DNA of 64,000 bases from DATBSK01 sp964501785 (GCA_964501785.1 CAZCUD010000014.1:50289-114288); one strand, 5' to 3'; counted from the first letter of the stretch, positions 15,346-24,015 are shown. Numbers and translations are program-made. The notes: generated by a model not told the origin, from the sequence alone.

Positions 15346-16890
15346 CTACAGGCCGAGGGCCGCGCTCTCGGCGCGCGGATCGGACGTCGCGCCGTAGCCA
15401 CCGACGGTGTCCCAGATCGCGTGAGCATGTCCCATGCCCGAGTCGTACGCCGTCGTCGTCGAGATCGCGTGGCCGCGCGCCCGCAGGCCCTCGAGCAGCT
15501 GATCGGGCGCGCGCGACTCGAGCTTCACGTCCCACGAGCCGACGTCGATCCGCCACCGCGGCGCAGCGATCGCGTCGGCCGGATCGCGGTCTTCGTCGAG
15601 GACGCGACCGAGCACCTGCACGTGCACCGCGACCTGCGCGTCACCACCCATCGAGCCGAACACGAGGCACGGCTTCCCGTCGCGGAGCACCATCGCCGGG
15701 ATCAACGTGTGCATCGGACGCTTCGCCGGTGCGAGCGCGTTGGCGCGGCTCGGGTCGAGCGAGAACGAGAAGCCCCGGTTGTTGAGGTTGATGCCCCACT
15801 CCGGGACGTGCACGCCCGACCCGAAGTGCACGAAGTTCGACTGGATCAGGCTCACCCGGAGCCCGTCGACGTCTGCCGCGCAGAGGTACGCCGTGCCGCC
15901 CGGCTGGGGACGGCCCGGGTCGGGCGTCCCCGCGCGAGCGACGTCGACCCGCCCGCGCCGATCCCCGACCCATCCGTCGGCCAGGAGGACGTCGGGCGCG
16001 ACCCGCATGTGGGCCGGGTCGGTCAGCCACTCGTCGCGGTCGGCCATCGCGAGCTTGGTGGCCTCGATGCGAAGGTGCTCCCGCTCGATCGGGTCGGCCG
16101 CGCCGAGGTCGAAGCCGTCGAGGATCCGCAGCGCCTCCAGCGCCGTGGTGCCCTGCGTCGGCGGTGGCAGCTCCGCGACCTCGACGTCCCGGAAGCGGGC
16201 GCTCAGGGGCCTCACCCACTCCCCCTCGTGCGCGGCGAGGTCGTCGGCGCTCAGGTGCCCGCCTCCTGCGCCGACCGCCGCGACGATCGAGTCGGCGACC
16301 GGGCCGCGGTAGTAGGCGTCGGGACCGCCGTCGGAGAGCAGCTCGATGGTGCGCGCCAGCGCCGGCTGGCGCAGCACGGTGCCGGCCTCGACCTGACCGT
16401 AGAGGGCCTCCCAGTCGGCGAAGCCGCGGTACATCCGGCGCGACTCGTCGAACGCGACGGCGCCCGCGGCCGTCACCTCGAAGCCGTCCCGCGCGTAGGC
16501 GAGCGCCGACCGCGCCAGCTCGCCGAACGAGCGGGTGCCGAACCGGTCGAGCAGCGCGAACCACCCCGCCGGCGCACCGGGCACCGTGACCGTCTCGGCC
16601 CCGAAGACGGGCATCGTCTCGCCGTGGCGGCCGCGCGCGGCCTCGAGCGAGGCGCCGGCCACGGATCGCCCCGAACCCGAGTACCCGTGCAGCGATCCGT
16701 CCCACACGATCGCGAACACGTCGCCGCCGTATCCGCACAGGTATGGCGCGACGACCCCCAGGGTCAGGTTCGTCGCGATCGCGGCGTCGAGGGCGTTGCC
16801 GCCGTCGGCGAGCACGGCGAGCCCCGCGGCGCTGGCGAGGTAGTGGGGCGACGCGACCGCGCCGCGCGGGTATCGGAGCTGGCGGGTCAC
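15346..16890 (-). CDS. Gamma-glutamyltransferase family protein
   Basis: A 514-residue N-terminal-nucleophile hydrolase of the gamma-glutamyltranspeptidase family. The N-terminus AVASPHYLASAAGLAVLADGGNALDAAIA and PYLCGYGGDVFAIVWDG are typical. The maturation nucleophile is Thr333 in QPGGTAYLCAADVDG, and SNFVHFGSGV and FGSMGGDAQ follow. No secretion signal is visible, so it may be cytoplasmic, unlike periplasmic Ggt. Candidate substrates are glutathione-like gamma-glutamyl compounds or oxamate-type amides; the sequence does not decide. It lies 31 bases downstream of a zinc-ribbon protein gene and is probably co-transcribed with it. Confidence 0.92.
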   Translation of the reverse strand: MTRQLRYPRGAVASPHYLASAAGLAVLADGGNALDAAIATNLTLGVVAPYLCGYGGDVFAIVWDGSLHGYSGSGRSVAGASLEAARGRHGETMPVFGAETVTVPGAPAGWFALLDRFGTRSFGELARSALAYARDGFEVTAAGAVAFDESRRMYRGFADWEALYGQVEAGTVLRQPALARTIELLSDGGPDAYYRGPVADSIVAAVGAGGGHLSADDLAAHEGEWVRPLSARFRDVEVAELPPPTQGTTALEALRILDGFDLGAADPIEREHLRIEATKLAMADRDEWLTDPAHMRVAPDVLLADGWVGDRRGRVDVARAGTPDPGRPQPGGTAYLCAADVDGLRVSLIQSNFVHFGSGVHVPEWGINLNNRGFSFSLDPSRANALAPAKRPMHTLIPAMVLRDGKPCLVFGSMGGDAQVAVHVQVLGRVLDEDRDPADAIAAPRWRIDVGSWDVKLESRAPDQLLEGLRARGHAISTTTAYDSGMGHAHAIWDTVGGYGATSDPRAESAALGL

Positions 16891-16921
16891 GCCGGGTGCG
16901 AGCGGGTCGTCGAGCGGCGGA

Positions 16922-17362
16922 TCAGCCGGCGGCGCGCTCGGTGTGCTGCGCCGCGTGCCGGGCGCAGTCCTCGTAGCGCGCCTTCACCTGGCTCTCGAGC
17001 TTCGTGTCACCGCGCCGATGGGCGATCTGGGCGAGCCGGTGGAAGTGCCGCTCGTACGGGGGGACGCCCGCGACCACGGCCTCGGCCTCGGTCGCATCGA
17101 CGAGGCGCAGCAGCAGGAACTCGGCCGCGTCGTCGTCGCCCTGGATGACGAGCTCGTCGACGGTCGTGGTCCACTCGGTGTGGTGGCGGCCCCGGTACTC
17201 CCCCGGTTCGTCGATCGCGTCGGCCGGCCGGTCGAGGCAGACCTCGCAGCGGTCACCGAAGCCGATCACGAAGCCACAGCTGCGACAGCGGTTCGCCTTC
17301 ACGTAGCCGTCGGGGAGGCTGTGCTGGCCCGACAGCGGGAGGTCGTGTCTGTGGACAGCCAT
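16922..17362 (-). CDS. Zinc-ribbon hypothetical protein
   Basis: A 146-residue protein. Near residue 30 there is a four-cysteine zinc ribbon (CRSCGFVIGFGDRCEVC), followed by an acidic mid-region and a helical C-terminus (HRLAQIAHRRGDTKLESQVKARYEDCARHAAQ). The ATG at 17362 has GGAG seven bases upstream. I do not recognise a named family. It is transcribed away from the MOSC gene and precedes the gamma-glutamyltransferase gene. The 203-base divergent gap (17363-17565) shows no gene. Confidence 0.75.
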   Translation of the reverse strand: MAVHRHDLPLSGQHSLPDGYVKANRCRSCGFVIGFGDRCEVCLDRPADAIDEPGEYRGRHHTEWTTTVDELVIQGDDDAAEFLLLRLVDATEAEAVVAGVPPYERHFHRLAQIAHRRGDTKLESQVKARYEDCARHAAQHTERAAG

Positions 17363-17553
17363 GTGGGTACTCCGCCGCTCCCTGGGGATATCCATGCCGG
17401 TGATGGAGCACCTGTGGATCCCCGCTGCGGTGGTCGCGAAACTACCCACCGCGCGCGATCGCCCACAAGGGTCCGAGGGGGCCACCACGCTAGCCCGGGG
17501 CCAGAGGCCCGCGTCCGGCGGGAAGTCCTTCGCCCACCAGGGCCGCGACCGGG

Positions 17554-17559
17554 CAGGCT
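17554..17559 (+). promoter_or_regulatory. Candidate leaderless -10 element, MOSC gene
   Basis: CAGGCT, six bases (GGGGCG) before the ATG at 17566. The first base departs from TANNNT but the spacing is exact. Confidence 0.35.
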
Positions 17560-17565
17560 GGGGCG

Positions 17566-18126
17566 ATGGAGCACCGTGACGTCGTTGCACTCCAGGCGGG
17601 CGTGCCCGAGGTGCGCCGCGCACCCGGCGATCGGGGGCGGGTCGAGCTCGTGGTCCGCCGCCCGGCCGCCGGCGAGCGGGAGGTGCTCGAGCAGGCCGAC
17701 CTCGACCCGGTCGTCGGCCTCGTCGGCGACGACTGGAAGGACCGTCCCTCCCGCCGGACGCCGGACGGCTCGGCGAACCCCGAGCAGCAGGTCACCCTGA
17801 TGAGCGCGCGTGCCGCCGAGCTGATCGCCGGCTCGCGCGACCGCTGGCCCCTCGCGGGCGACCAGCTCTACGTCGACCTCGACCTGAGCGGCGAGAACCT
17901 CCCACCGGGCACGCGGCTCGAGGTCGGGACCGCGGTCGTCGAGGTCACCGCCGAGCCCCACACCGGATGCCAGAAGTTCGTGGCCCGCTTCGGGATGGAC
18001 GCAGCCCGCTTCGTGAACTCGTCCGTGGGTCGCGAGCTCAACCTCCGGGGCATCAACGCGCAGGTCGTGGCCGCGGGGACGGTGCGACCCGGCGACCCGA
18101 TCCGCAAGGTGGCACCGGCCGACTGA
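17566..18126 (+). CDS. MOSC domain protein
   Basis: A 186-residue MOSC (molybdenum-cofactor sulfurase C-terminal) domain protein. Features are the early VELVVRRPAAGEREVL, NPEQQVTLMSARAAELIAG, DLSGENLPPGTRLEVGTAVVEVTAEPHTGCQKF with the conserved cysteine, and a C-terminal GDPIRKV. MOSC proteins bind molybdenum cofactor or act on related sulfur or nitrogen-oxide chemistry. This short stand-alone type is like YiiM and bacterial MOSC paralogues of unknown substrate. The region to the left holds Mo-hydroxylase accessory genes, a possible functional link but on the other strand. Confidence 0.88.
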   Translation: MEHRDVVALQAGVPEVRRAPGDRGRVELVVRRPAAGEREVLEQADLDPVVGLVGDDWKDRPSRRTPDGSANPEQQVTLMSARAAELIAGSRDRWPLAGDQLYVDLDLSGENLPPGTRLEVGTAVVEVTAEPHTGCQKFVARFGMDAARFVNSSVGRELNLRGINAQVVAAGTVRPGDPIRKVAPAD

Positions 18127-18138
18127 CCCGAGCGCTCC

Positions 18139-18144
18139 TACGAT
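18139..18144 (+). promoter_or_regulatory. Candidate leaderless -10 element, MFS gene
   Basis: TACGAT, six bases (CGGCGC) before the GTG at 18151. It supports this GTG rather than the ATG at 18169. Confidence 0.5.
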
Positions 18145-18150
18145 CGGCGC

Positions 18151-19737
18151 GTGCGGCGCCGGACGGGGATGCGGATCGAATCGAGTCCCGATGCCGTACG
18201 CGCATCCGCGGAGGCGGTGCTCGGCGGGGTGCCCGACGGTGACACCGAGCTCGTCGCTCCCCTGTTCGCCGAGGCCGACCCGGGGACGGAGCTGCGCGTG
18301 GACCTGCGAGCCGCGAGCGACGATGCCGACGCCTCGGCGACGCTCGTCACGCTGACCGCGTGCTCGACGCTGCGCGTCCCCTACTTCACCTGGTTCGTCG
18401 ACCTGCTGCTCTGGTTGGGCGCGCGCCGGCCGCTGCGCACGGCGGCGGCCCGGCTCCAGGCGGCCGTCGCCGGGGAGACGCCGCCACCGCCCGCGCCGCG
18501 GTCACGGCTGATGCCGCCCGCGACGTTCACCTCGGAGCAAGCCGGTCGGGTGGCGGCGCTCGCCGCGGTCGGGGTGCTGGCGAACTTCGGCGGATCGCTC
18601 CTGACGCAGAACGGTGACGCCGTGATCGACTCGTTCGACCGGTCCAACGAGGCGCTGGGGTTCGCGCTGGCCCTGATCCGGGTCGGCGTCCTCGTGTCCC
18701 TCGTCGCCGCCGCGCTCGCCGATCGCTGGGGCCGGCGGCGGATGATCCTGCTGTGCCTGGTCGGGATCTGCGTCGCGAACGCGGCGACCGCGGCCGCACC
18801 GTCGTTCGAGCTCTTCACCGGGGCCCAGCTCGTGACGAGGTCGCTCGTCAACGCCGCGCTCGTGGTCGCCGGCCTCGCGGCCGTCGAGGAGGCGCCCGAG
18901 GGCGCCCGTGCCTTCACCCTGTCGCTGTTCGGCCTCTCCATCGGGCTCGGGTTCGGAGCGAGCGTGGTGCTCCTCCCGTTGGCCGACCTCGGTCCCGAGT
19001 CGTGGCGGCTCGCGTTCGTGGTGAGCGCGGCGACCGTCCTCCTCCTGCCCGGCCTCGCCAAGGCACTGCGCGAGACCCGCCGCTACGCCGCGCTCGAGGC
19101 GCGCACCCAGGAGCGGGGCCGCCTCTTCGAGGCGTTCGATCGCCGCTACGGCGCGCGGTTCTTGCTGCTCGGCATCGCCGCGTTCCTCAACAACGTGTTC
19201 AGCGCTCCCTCGAGCCAGCTGATGAACCGGTACCTGACCACCGAGCACGACTTCACCAACACCGGCGTCGCGGTGCTGCGCAGCGTGACGGCCGGGGTGC
19301 CGGGGCTCGTCGGCCTCGTCGTCGGCGGTCGCCTCGCCGAGACCCGTGGGCGACGGCCGGTGGCGATCGTCGGGCTGGGGGTGGCGGCGATCTTCCAGAT
19401 GGGCTTCTTCGTCAGCGACGGGCCGCTGCTGTGGATCACGCCGACGATCGCGATCATCGCGACCGCCGGTGCGGGTCTCGCGCTCGGCACGCTGAGCGGT
19501 GAGCTGTTCCCCACCGAAGCCCGGGGGCGCTCCAACGGCTTCCTGATGGTGTGCGGCGTCTCCGGGTCGGTCGTCGGCCTGCTCGTCGCCACCCAGCTCG
19601 AGGACGTCGTCGGCGGGCTCGGTCCGGCGATCGCGCTCTGCGGCCTCGCGCCGCTCGCCGCCGCGCTCTTCGTGGTGCCGCGCCTCCCCGAGACGCGGGC
19701 TCGCCGCCTCGACGAGATCAGCCCGTCGGAGGTCTGA
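18151..19737 (+). CDS. Major facilitator superfamily transporter with N-terminal soluble domain
   Basis: A 528-residue protein. Residues 1 to about 125 are hydrophilic (VTLTACSTLRVPYFTWFVDLLLW is the only apolar stretch there) and resemble a degenerate SRPBCC-like or lipid-binding fold; I cannot name it firmly. From about 130 a 12-helix MFS core follows, with the signature ALADRWGRRRMILL between helices 2 and 3 and GGRLAETRGRRPVAI in the second half. Substrate unknown. The soluble extension is unusual for MFS. It follows the MOSC gene by 24 bases but has its own leaderless-type promoter, and converges with the dioxygenase gene, stops three bases apart. Confidence 0.88.
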   Translation: MRRRTGMRIESSPDAVRASAEAVLGGVPDGDTELVAPLFAEADPGTELRVDLRAASDDADASATLVTLTACSTLRVPYFTWFVDLLLWLGARRPLRTAAARLQAAVAGETPPPPAPRSRLMPPATFTSEQAGRVAALAAVGVLANFGGSLLTQNGDAVIDSFDRSNEALGFALALIRVGVLVSLVAAALADRWGRRRMILLCLVGICVANAATAAAPSFELFTGAQLVTRSLVNAALVVAGLAAVEEAPEGARAFTLSLFGLSIGLGFGASVVLLPLADLGPESWRLAFVVSAATVLLLPGLAKALRETRRYAALEARTQERGRLFEAFDRRYGARFLLLGIAAFLNNVFSAPSSQLMNRYLTTEHDFTNTGVAVLRSVTAGVPGLVGLVVGGRLAETRGRRPVAIVGLGVAAIFQMGFFVSDGPLLWITPTIAIIATAGAGLALGTLSGELFPTEARGRSNGFLMVCGVSGSVVGLLVATQLEDVVGGLGPAIALCGLAPLAAALFVVPRLPETRARRLDEISPSEV

Positions 19738-19739
19738 CG

Positions 19740-20513
19740 TCAGGCCAGCACCGGGTGGGTGCAGCCCGACGCCGACCGCGCCGGCGCGTCGACCTCGACG
19801 CCGTCGAAGTCGGCGAGGGTGCTGATGCGGAAGCGCCCGTCCTCGTCCGTTGCCCGCTCCATCGCCTCGGCCCGGGCCTCGTAGTACCGCTCCCGGGTGT
19901 AGCCCTCCGCCGCCGGGGCGTAGCTGGCCACGAGCACGCGACGCGACGCGTCGCTGCGGTTGGCCTCGCTGTAGTGGGGCGCGAGCCCGTCGAGGAGCAC
20001 CGCGTCGCCGGGTGCGAGCGGCACCGGGATCCAGTCGAGCGCCGCGCCGACGTCGTCGCGCACGACGCCCCGGTCGTCCACCGGGAGGATCTCGTCGACG
20101 CCCTCGGCGAGCCAGAGGCAGCCCGACGCCGGCGTGCAGGCGTCGATCGCCACCAGGATCGACACGACCCGATCGACTCCGGGGTACGCGAGCCGGTCCT
20201 GGTGGGGTCGGAAGCCCGCTCCCCCGGGCTGCTTGTAGTTGATCTTGTCCTTGAAGGCGACCGCGGGCTCCCCCAGCCGCGCCGAGGCCTCGTCGCGCAG
20301 CACACCGTCCACCAGGTCGCGCACCGATGGCGCGCACGCAGAGACGTTCTCGGTGCGACAGATCGCGACCCCCGCACCGGTCCGCTCGGCGTACTGGCCC
20401 CAGCGATGGCTGCCCGGCGCCCAGGTCTCGATCACGGCCGTCGCGGCGGCGAGCTCGCCGGCGGACGCGGCATCGAGGAGCGCGGGACGGCACGTCTCGG
20501 CGACGCTCGACAT
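19740..20513 (-). CDS. Phytanoyl-CoA dioxygenase (PhyH) family Fe(II)/2-oxoglutarate oxygenase
   Basis: A 257-residue enzyme of the PhyH family. The iron-binding HxD is H104-D106 (FRPHQDR), the distal histidine is H180 (LAPHYSEANRS), and Arg191/192 fits the 2-oxoglutarate-binding position. KDKINYKQPGG just before the HxD is typical of PhyH members that act on small molecules. Substrate unknown. The ATG at 20513 is preceded at exactly six bases by TACGGT, which decides between it and an upstream in-frame ATG. It is divergent from the ATP-grasp ligase gene, 84 bases apart, suggesting a shared pathway. Confidence 0.9.
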   Translation of the reverse strand: MSSVAETCRPALLDAASAGELAAATAVIETWAPGSHRWGQYAERTGAGVAICRTENVSACAPSVRDLVDGVLRDEASARLGEPAVAFKDKINYKQPGGAGFRPHQDRLAYPGVDRVVSILVAIDACTPASGCLWLAEGVDEILPVDDRGVVRDDVGAALDWIPVPLAPGDAVLLDGLAPHYSEANRSDASRRVLVASYAPAAEGYTRERYYEARAEAMERATDEDGRFRISTLADFDGVEVDAPARSASGCTHPVLA

Positions 20514-20519
20514 GGGATC

Positions 20520-20525
20520 ACCGTA
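20520..20525 (-). promoter_or_regulatory. Candidate leaderless -10 element, PhyH gene
   Basis: TACGGT on the minus strand with a six-base spacer (GATCCC) to the ATG at 20513. Confidence 0.5.
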
Positions 20526-20597
20526 GCGACCGATCCGCGGCACACGAGCGCGACAGGTGCGATGATCTCCCGCTCACGACCGGAGGTCGCGCCCGCG

Positions 20598-22115
20598 ATG
20601 GACGAGATGCAGGCTCGCTTCGAGGAGCTCCAGGCGAAACTCGTCCCGCTGTGGCGGTCGATCCGCGAGCTGAGCGACGACGAGCAGACGATCGTCGTCA
20701 TCCCCTCCATCAACGTCGACGAGCTCGAGGGCTCCTCGATCGCCATGCAGCCCTACGAGGAGCGCTACCTCTTCCTCCTCCTGCTGCTGCGTCAGCCGCG
20801 GGCCCGCGTCGTCTACGTGACGTCGCAGCCCATCCTCCCGAGCATCGTCGAGTACTACCTCGACCTCCTGCCCGGCGTGATCCCGAGCCACGCCCGCCCG
20901 CGGCTGCACACCGTGCCCGTGCTCGACGGCACGAACCGGCCGCTCTCGGCGAAGCTGCTCGAGCGACCGCGCCTGCTCGAGCGGATCCGGGCCCTGATCC
21001 CCGACCCCGACCGCGCGCACCTCGTGCCATACAACACCACCGCGATGGAGCGCGACGTCGCGGTGCGGCTCGGGATCCCGATGTACGGCACCGACCCCCG
21101 CCACTTCCCCCTCGGCACGAAGTCGGGTGGTCGCCGGCTCTTCGCCGAGGAAGGGGTCAGGCACCCGCTCGGGGTCGAGGGGCTGGCGAGCGTCGACGAG
21201 GTCGTCGACGCGATCGCGGACCTGCGGACGCGCGAGGTCGAGATCGCCGAGGTCCTGCTGAAGCTCAACGAGGGAGTGGCGGGCGAGGGCAACGCGCTGG
21301 TCGACCTCTCCGACCTCCCCCCGACGGGGACCCCTGACGAGCGCGCCGCGATCGAGCGCGCCGTCCGCGCCATGCGCCTCGAGCTGTCGACCGCGCCGGT
21401 GGAGTCCTTCGTCGAGCACCTCGAGGAGCACGGCGGCGTCGTCGAGCAGCGCATCGTGGGCGAGGAGGTGCGCAGCCCGAGCGTGCAGCTGCGCATCACG
21501 CCGCTCGGCGAGGTCGAGGTGCTGTCGACCCACGACCAGCTCCTCGGTGGCCCGGGCGGCCAGTCGTACCTGGGCTGCGTCTTCCCGGCCTCACCCGAGT
21601 ACGCGACGACGATCACCGACGAAGCGCGCAAGATCGCGAACCGTCTCGCCGCCGAGGGCGTCATCGGGCGCTTCGCGGTCGACTTCGTCGTCGTGCGCCG
21701 CGCCGACGGCACGTGGGACGCCTTCGCGATCGAGATCAACCTCCGGAAGGGCGGGACGACGCACCCCTTCCTCACGCTCCAGTTCCTCACCGACGGCACC
21801 TACGACGCCGCCACCGCGACGTTCACCGCGCCATCCGGCGCGCAGAAGTGCTTCGTGGCGACCGACCACCAGGCGTCGCCCGACTTCCGCGGCCTCACCC
21901 CTGACGACCTGTTCGACATCGCAGTGCGCCACGGCCTGCACTTCGACCAGGCACGCCAGACCGGTGTCGTGTTCCACATGATGACCCAGCTCACCGAGTC
22001 GGGCTACCTCGGCATGACGGCCGTCGCGAACTCGCCGGAGGACGCGAGTGCGCTCTTCGACCGGGCGGTGGAGGTCCTGGAAGCCGAAGCGCGCGCCGCC
22101 ATGACGGAGTCGTAG
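20598..22115 (+). CDS. ATP-grasp peptide ligase-like protein (PGM1-related)
   Basis: A 505-residue protein. An N-terminal pre-ATP-grasp domain (IVVIPSINVDELEGSSIAMQPYEERYLFLL, about 30-150) is followed by an ATP-grasp region (LLKLNEGVAGEGNALVDL with the nucleotide-binding Lys, and DAFAIEINLRKGGTTHP with Mg-binding Glu/Asn), then a C-terminal domain ending SGYLGMTAVANSPEDAS. I recognise it as like PGM1-type ligases; PGM1 joins peptides in pheganomycin biosynthesis. It would use ATP to form an amide on a small molecule or peptide. GGAGG at 20582-20586 precedes the ATG at 20598 by 11 bases; an ATG at 20562 is also possible. The neighbouring oxygenase and MFS genes could act with it. Confidence 0.85.
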   Translation: MDEMQARFEELQAKLVPLWRSIRELSDDEQTIVVIPSINVDELEGSSIAMQPYEERYLFLLLLLRQPRARVVYVTSQPILPSIVEYYLDLLPGVIPSHARPRLHTVPVLDGTNRPLSAKLLERPRLLERIRALIPDPDRAHLVPYNTTAMERDVAVRLGIPMYGTDPRHFPLGTKSGGRRLFAEEGVRHPLGVEGLASVDEVVDAIADLRTREVEIAEVLLKLNEGVAGEGNALVDLSDLPPTGTPDERAAIERAVRAMRLELSTAPVESFVEHLEEHGGVVEQRIVGEEVRSPSVQLRITPLGEVEVLSTHDQLLGGPGGQSYLGCVFPASPEYATTITDEARKIANRLAAEGVIGRFAVDFVVVRRADGTWDAFAIEINLRKGGTTHPFLTLQFLTDGTYDAATATFTAPSGAQKCFVATDHQASPDFRGLTPDDLFDIAVRHGLHFDQARQTGVVFHMMTQLTESGYLGMTAVANSPEDASALFDRAVEVLEAEARAAMTES

Positions 22116-22120
22116 CGACC

Positions 22121-22348
22121 TCAGCGGCGCCGGAACGTGATCGGATCGAGGCCGTGGGCCGCGGCCCACTGGCCGGGTGTGAGGTTGTGCTCGCGGAGCT
22201 CACGGCGGATGTCGTCGGCAGGGATTCCCGTCGCCGCCTCGAGCTGGCGCGACCGGCGATCGACGATGCGCACCGCGCGCTGGTGGAAGACGAGCCAGGT
22301 GATCGCGAAGCCGAGCGCGATGACCCCGAGCGCGAGCAGGAACGCCAT
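22121..22348 (-). CDS. Small single-span membrane protein
   Basis: A 75-residue protein with one N-terminal transmembrane segment (FLLALGVIALGFAITWLVF), then a basic helix (RIVDRRSRQLEAATGIPADDIRREL) and a C-terminal NLTPGQWAAAHGLDPITFRRR that resembles a short helix-turn-helix or substrate-binding tail. I do not recognise the family. It follows the secreted-protein gene at 22358 by nine bases and is probably its operon partner. The intact reading frame and classical TM segment make it credible despite its size. Confidence 0.65.
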   Translation of the reverse strand: MAFLLALGVIALGFAITWLVFHQRAVRIVDRRSRQLEAATGIPADDIRRELREHNLTPGQWAAAHGLDPITFRRR

Positions 22349-22357
22349 GACCGGCGA

Positions 22358-23152
22358 TCAGAGTCGGGCGAGCACGTCGACGGTCTGGTCGGCGCAGGCG
22401 GTGATCTGGTCGACGTAGCTCGTCGTGTAGTCGGAGTCGGTCACGACGACCCGGTAGAAGCCCTGGGTGAGGATCTCGGTCGACGGCTGCTCGAAGGTCA
22501 CCGAGCCCGCGGCATCGGTCGTGCCCGTCACGCTCGGGGTCGAGGTGTTGGTGCCGAAGAGCTGCACCTCGGCACCCTCGATCGGATCGCTGGTCCCGTC
22601 GTCGACGACCGTGACCGTGATGGTGGCGTTGTCGAAGTTGACGTCGTTGCAGGGGTTCGGCACGCCGTCGTCGATGAACAGCCGCAGGTCGCGCATCCTC
22701 CGGTCGAGCCTGAGCTCGCTCGGGTCGTCGTCCTCCCGCACGTCGTGCACACGGCCCGAGATCACGGTGTAGGGGAAGATGACGCGGCCGCCCCGCACCG
22801 TGGGCGTGTCGAGGGACACCGTCACCGCGCGGTCGCCGTCGCCGGCGTCCCACGAGAGCACCGCGTTGGGCTGGAGATCACCGAAGCGCTCGGTCCACGC
22901 CGCGGCGAGGTCGCTCGCGTCCTCGGTGTCGACCGATCGCCGCGGGGCGTCGGTGAACGCGACCACGGTGCTCGACCCCGGGACCGACAGGTCGCCGACC
23001 GTCGCGGTCGCGCGCTCCGCGAGCATCGCGTAGAGCCACGAGCCGTCGGTGGGCGCGGTCTGTGCGTGAACGCTGCCGGCGGTCGCCAGTGCGGCAACGA
23101 GCACGGTTACGACCGCAAGGACGGGGCGTGCTGATCTCGACCGCGCGCGCAT
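22358..23152 (-). CDS. Secreted protein with carboxypeptidase-regulatory-like beta domain
   Basis: A 264-residue exported protein with a Sec signal (VLAVVTVLVAALATAGSVHAQ, cut near residue 31). The middle part (WDAGDGDRAVTVSLDTPTVRGGRVIFPYTVISGRV) and the end (TITVTVVDDGTSDPIEGAEVQLFGTNT...VTGTTDAAGSVTF) look like beta-sandwich repeats; the latter resembles carboxypeptidase-regulatory/CNA-B-like domains. Two cysteines (NPCNDV and TACADQ) could form a disulfide. GGAGG lies ten bases before the ATG. Function unknown. It follows the other secreted-protein gene by 24 bases. Confidence 0.78.
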   Translation of the reverse strand: MRARSRSARPVLAVVTVLVAALATAGSVHAQTAPTDGSWLYAMLAERATATVGDLSVPGSSTVVAFTDAPRRSVDTEDASDLAAAWTERFGDLQPNAVLSWDAGDGDRAVTVSLDTPTVRGGRVIFPYTVISGRVHDVREDDDPSELRLDRRMRDLRLFIDDGVPNPCNDVNFDNATITVTVVDDGTSDPIEGAEVQLFGTNTSTPSVTGTTDAAGSVTFEQPSTEILTQGFYRVVVTDSDYTTSYVDQITACADQTVDVLARL

Positions 23153-23176
23153 CAGGATCCTGCCTCCGTGGTTCCG

Positions 23177-23860
23177 CTACAGCCCGCTGACGGCGAAGCC
23201 GGTGAACTCGGTCGTCGTGGTCTCGCCCTCGGCCACCTCGGTGAGCACGGTGGCGTTGGCGCCGACTCGCTTGGGCGGTTTCTCGTCGACGAACGACACC
23301 ACCTCTTCACCGTTGACCGAGAGGGTGAGCGTGACCTGCTTCTTGCCGACGCACTCGCCCCGCACGACGTTGATGCCGTCGGGATCGACGGCGTCGGTGC
23401 GCTTGCTCCCCTTCGCGTTCACGATCGCCTTCGCCTTCCCCTGGTTGTAGCGGCCGATCGTGTAATAGCCGTCCGTGCCGACGAGGAAGGCGTAGCCGAC
23501 CGAGGGCAGGTCGGCGCGGCACGCCACCCCGAACAGCGCCGACTCGTCACCGGTGCTCGACGCGACCTGGGCCTCGACGGACTGGTCTGCCGGCAGGTCG
23601 AGGTCGTCGGGGTAGAGCCACACGTTCGGTGCTCCGTCGAGGGTCACGGTGAGCGCACCGTCGGTGAACGCCGCGGTGTACCCGTCCTCGGACACCGCGG
23701 TCTCGCCGTGCGGGAAGCCCCAGTCGGCCGCGTCCTGGGCTGGATCGAGGAACTTCGTCAGGTAGATCGGCCCACCCAGGGCCGAGACCGGCCCGCCGAC
23801 CGCAGCGAAGATCGCGATCGCCACCACGGCCACGAAGGATCTTCGTGCACCTCGTGCCAT
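23177..23860 (-). CDS. Secreted protein with a predicted jelly-roll fold
   Basis: A 227-residue protein starting MARGARRSFVAVVAIAIFAAVGGPVSA, a Sec signal. The mature part (DPAQDAADWGF...GYTAAFTDGALTVTLDG, then SVEAQVASSTGDESALFGVACR, YAFLVGTDGYYTIGRYNQGKAKAIV and LTLSVNGEEVVSFVD) has the strand pattern of a concanavalin/DUF1080-like jelly roll, a fold used for carbohydrate recognition. The ATG at 23860 is preceded by TACTCT at seven bases, so I prefer it to an in-frame ATG at 23884. It is the first gene of a three-gene minus-strand unit with the other secreted protein and the small membrane protein. Confidence 0.75.
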   Translation of the reverse strand: MARGARRSFVAVVAIAIFAAVGGPVSALGGPIYLTKFLDPAQDAADWGFPHGETAVSEDGYTAAFTDGALTVTLDGAPNVWLYPDDLDLPADQSVEAQVASSTGDESALFGVACRADLPSVGYAFLVGTDGYYTIGRYNQGKAKAIVNAKGSKRTDAVDPDGINVVRGECVGKKQVTLTLSVNGEEVVSFVDEKPPKRVGANATVLTEVAEGETTTTEFTGFAVSGL

Positions 23861-23867
23861 GCGCGTG

Positions 23868-23873
23868 AGAGTA
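23868..23873 (-). promoter_or_regulatory. Candidate leaderless -10 element, secreted-protein unit
   Basis: TACTCT on the minus strand, seven bases before the ATG at 23860. Confidence 0.45.
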
Positions 23874-24015
23874 GTGAAGCGCATCCCCGAGTGCTCGCCA
23901 GGCGCGGCTCGGGACGGCGCGACAGCGGTTGACCGATAGGTTGTCGCGGTGTCGTCGAGCCGCCGATTCCATGATCGCGGGTGCCTGGTGACCAACGGCC
24001 TGGTGTGAGGGCGTG

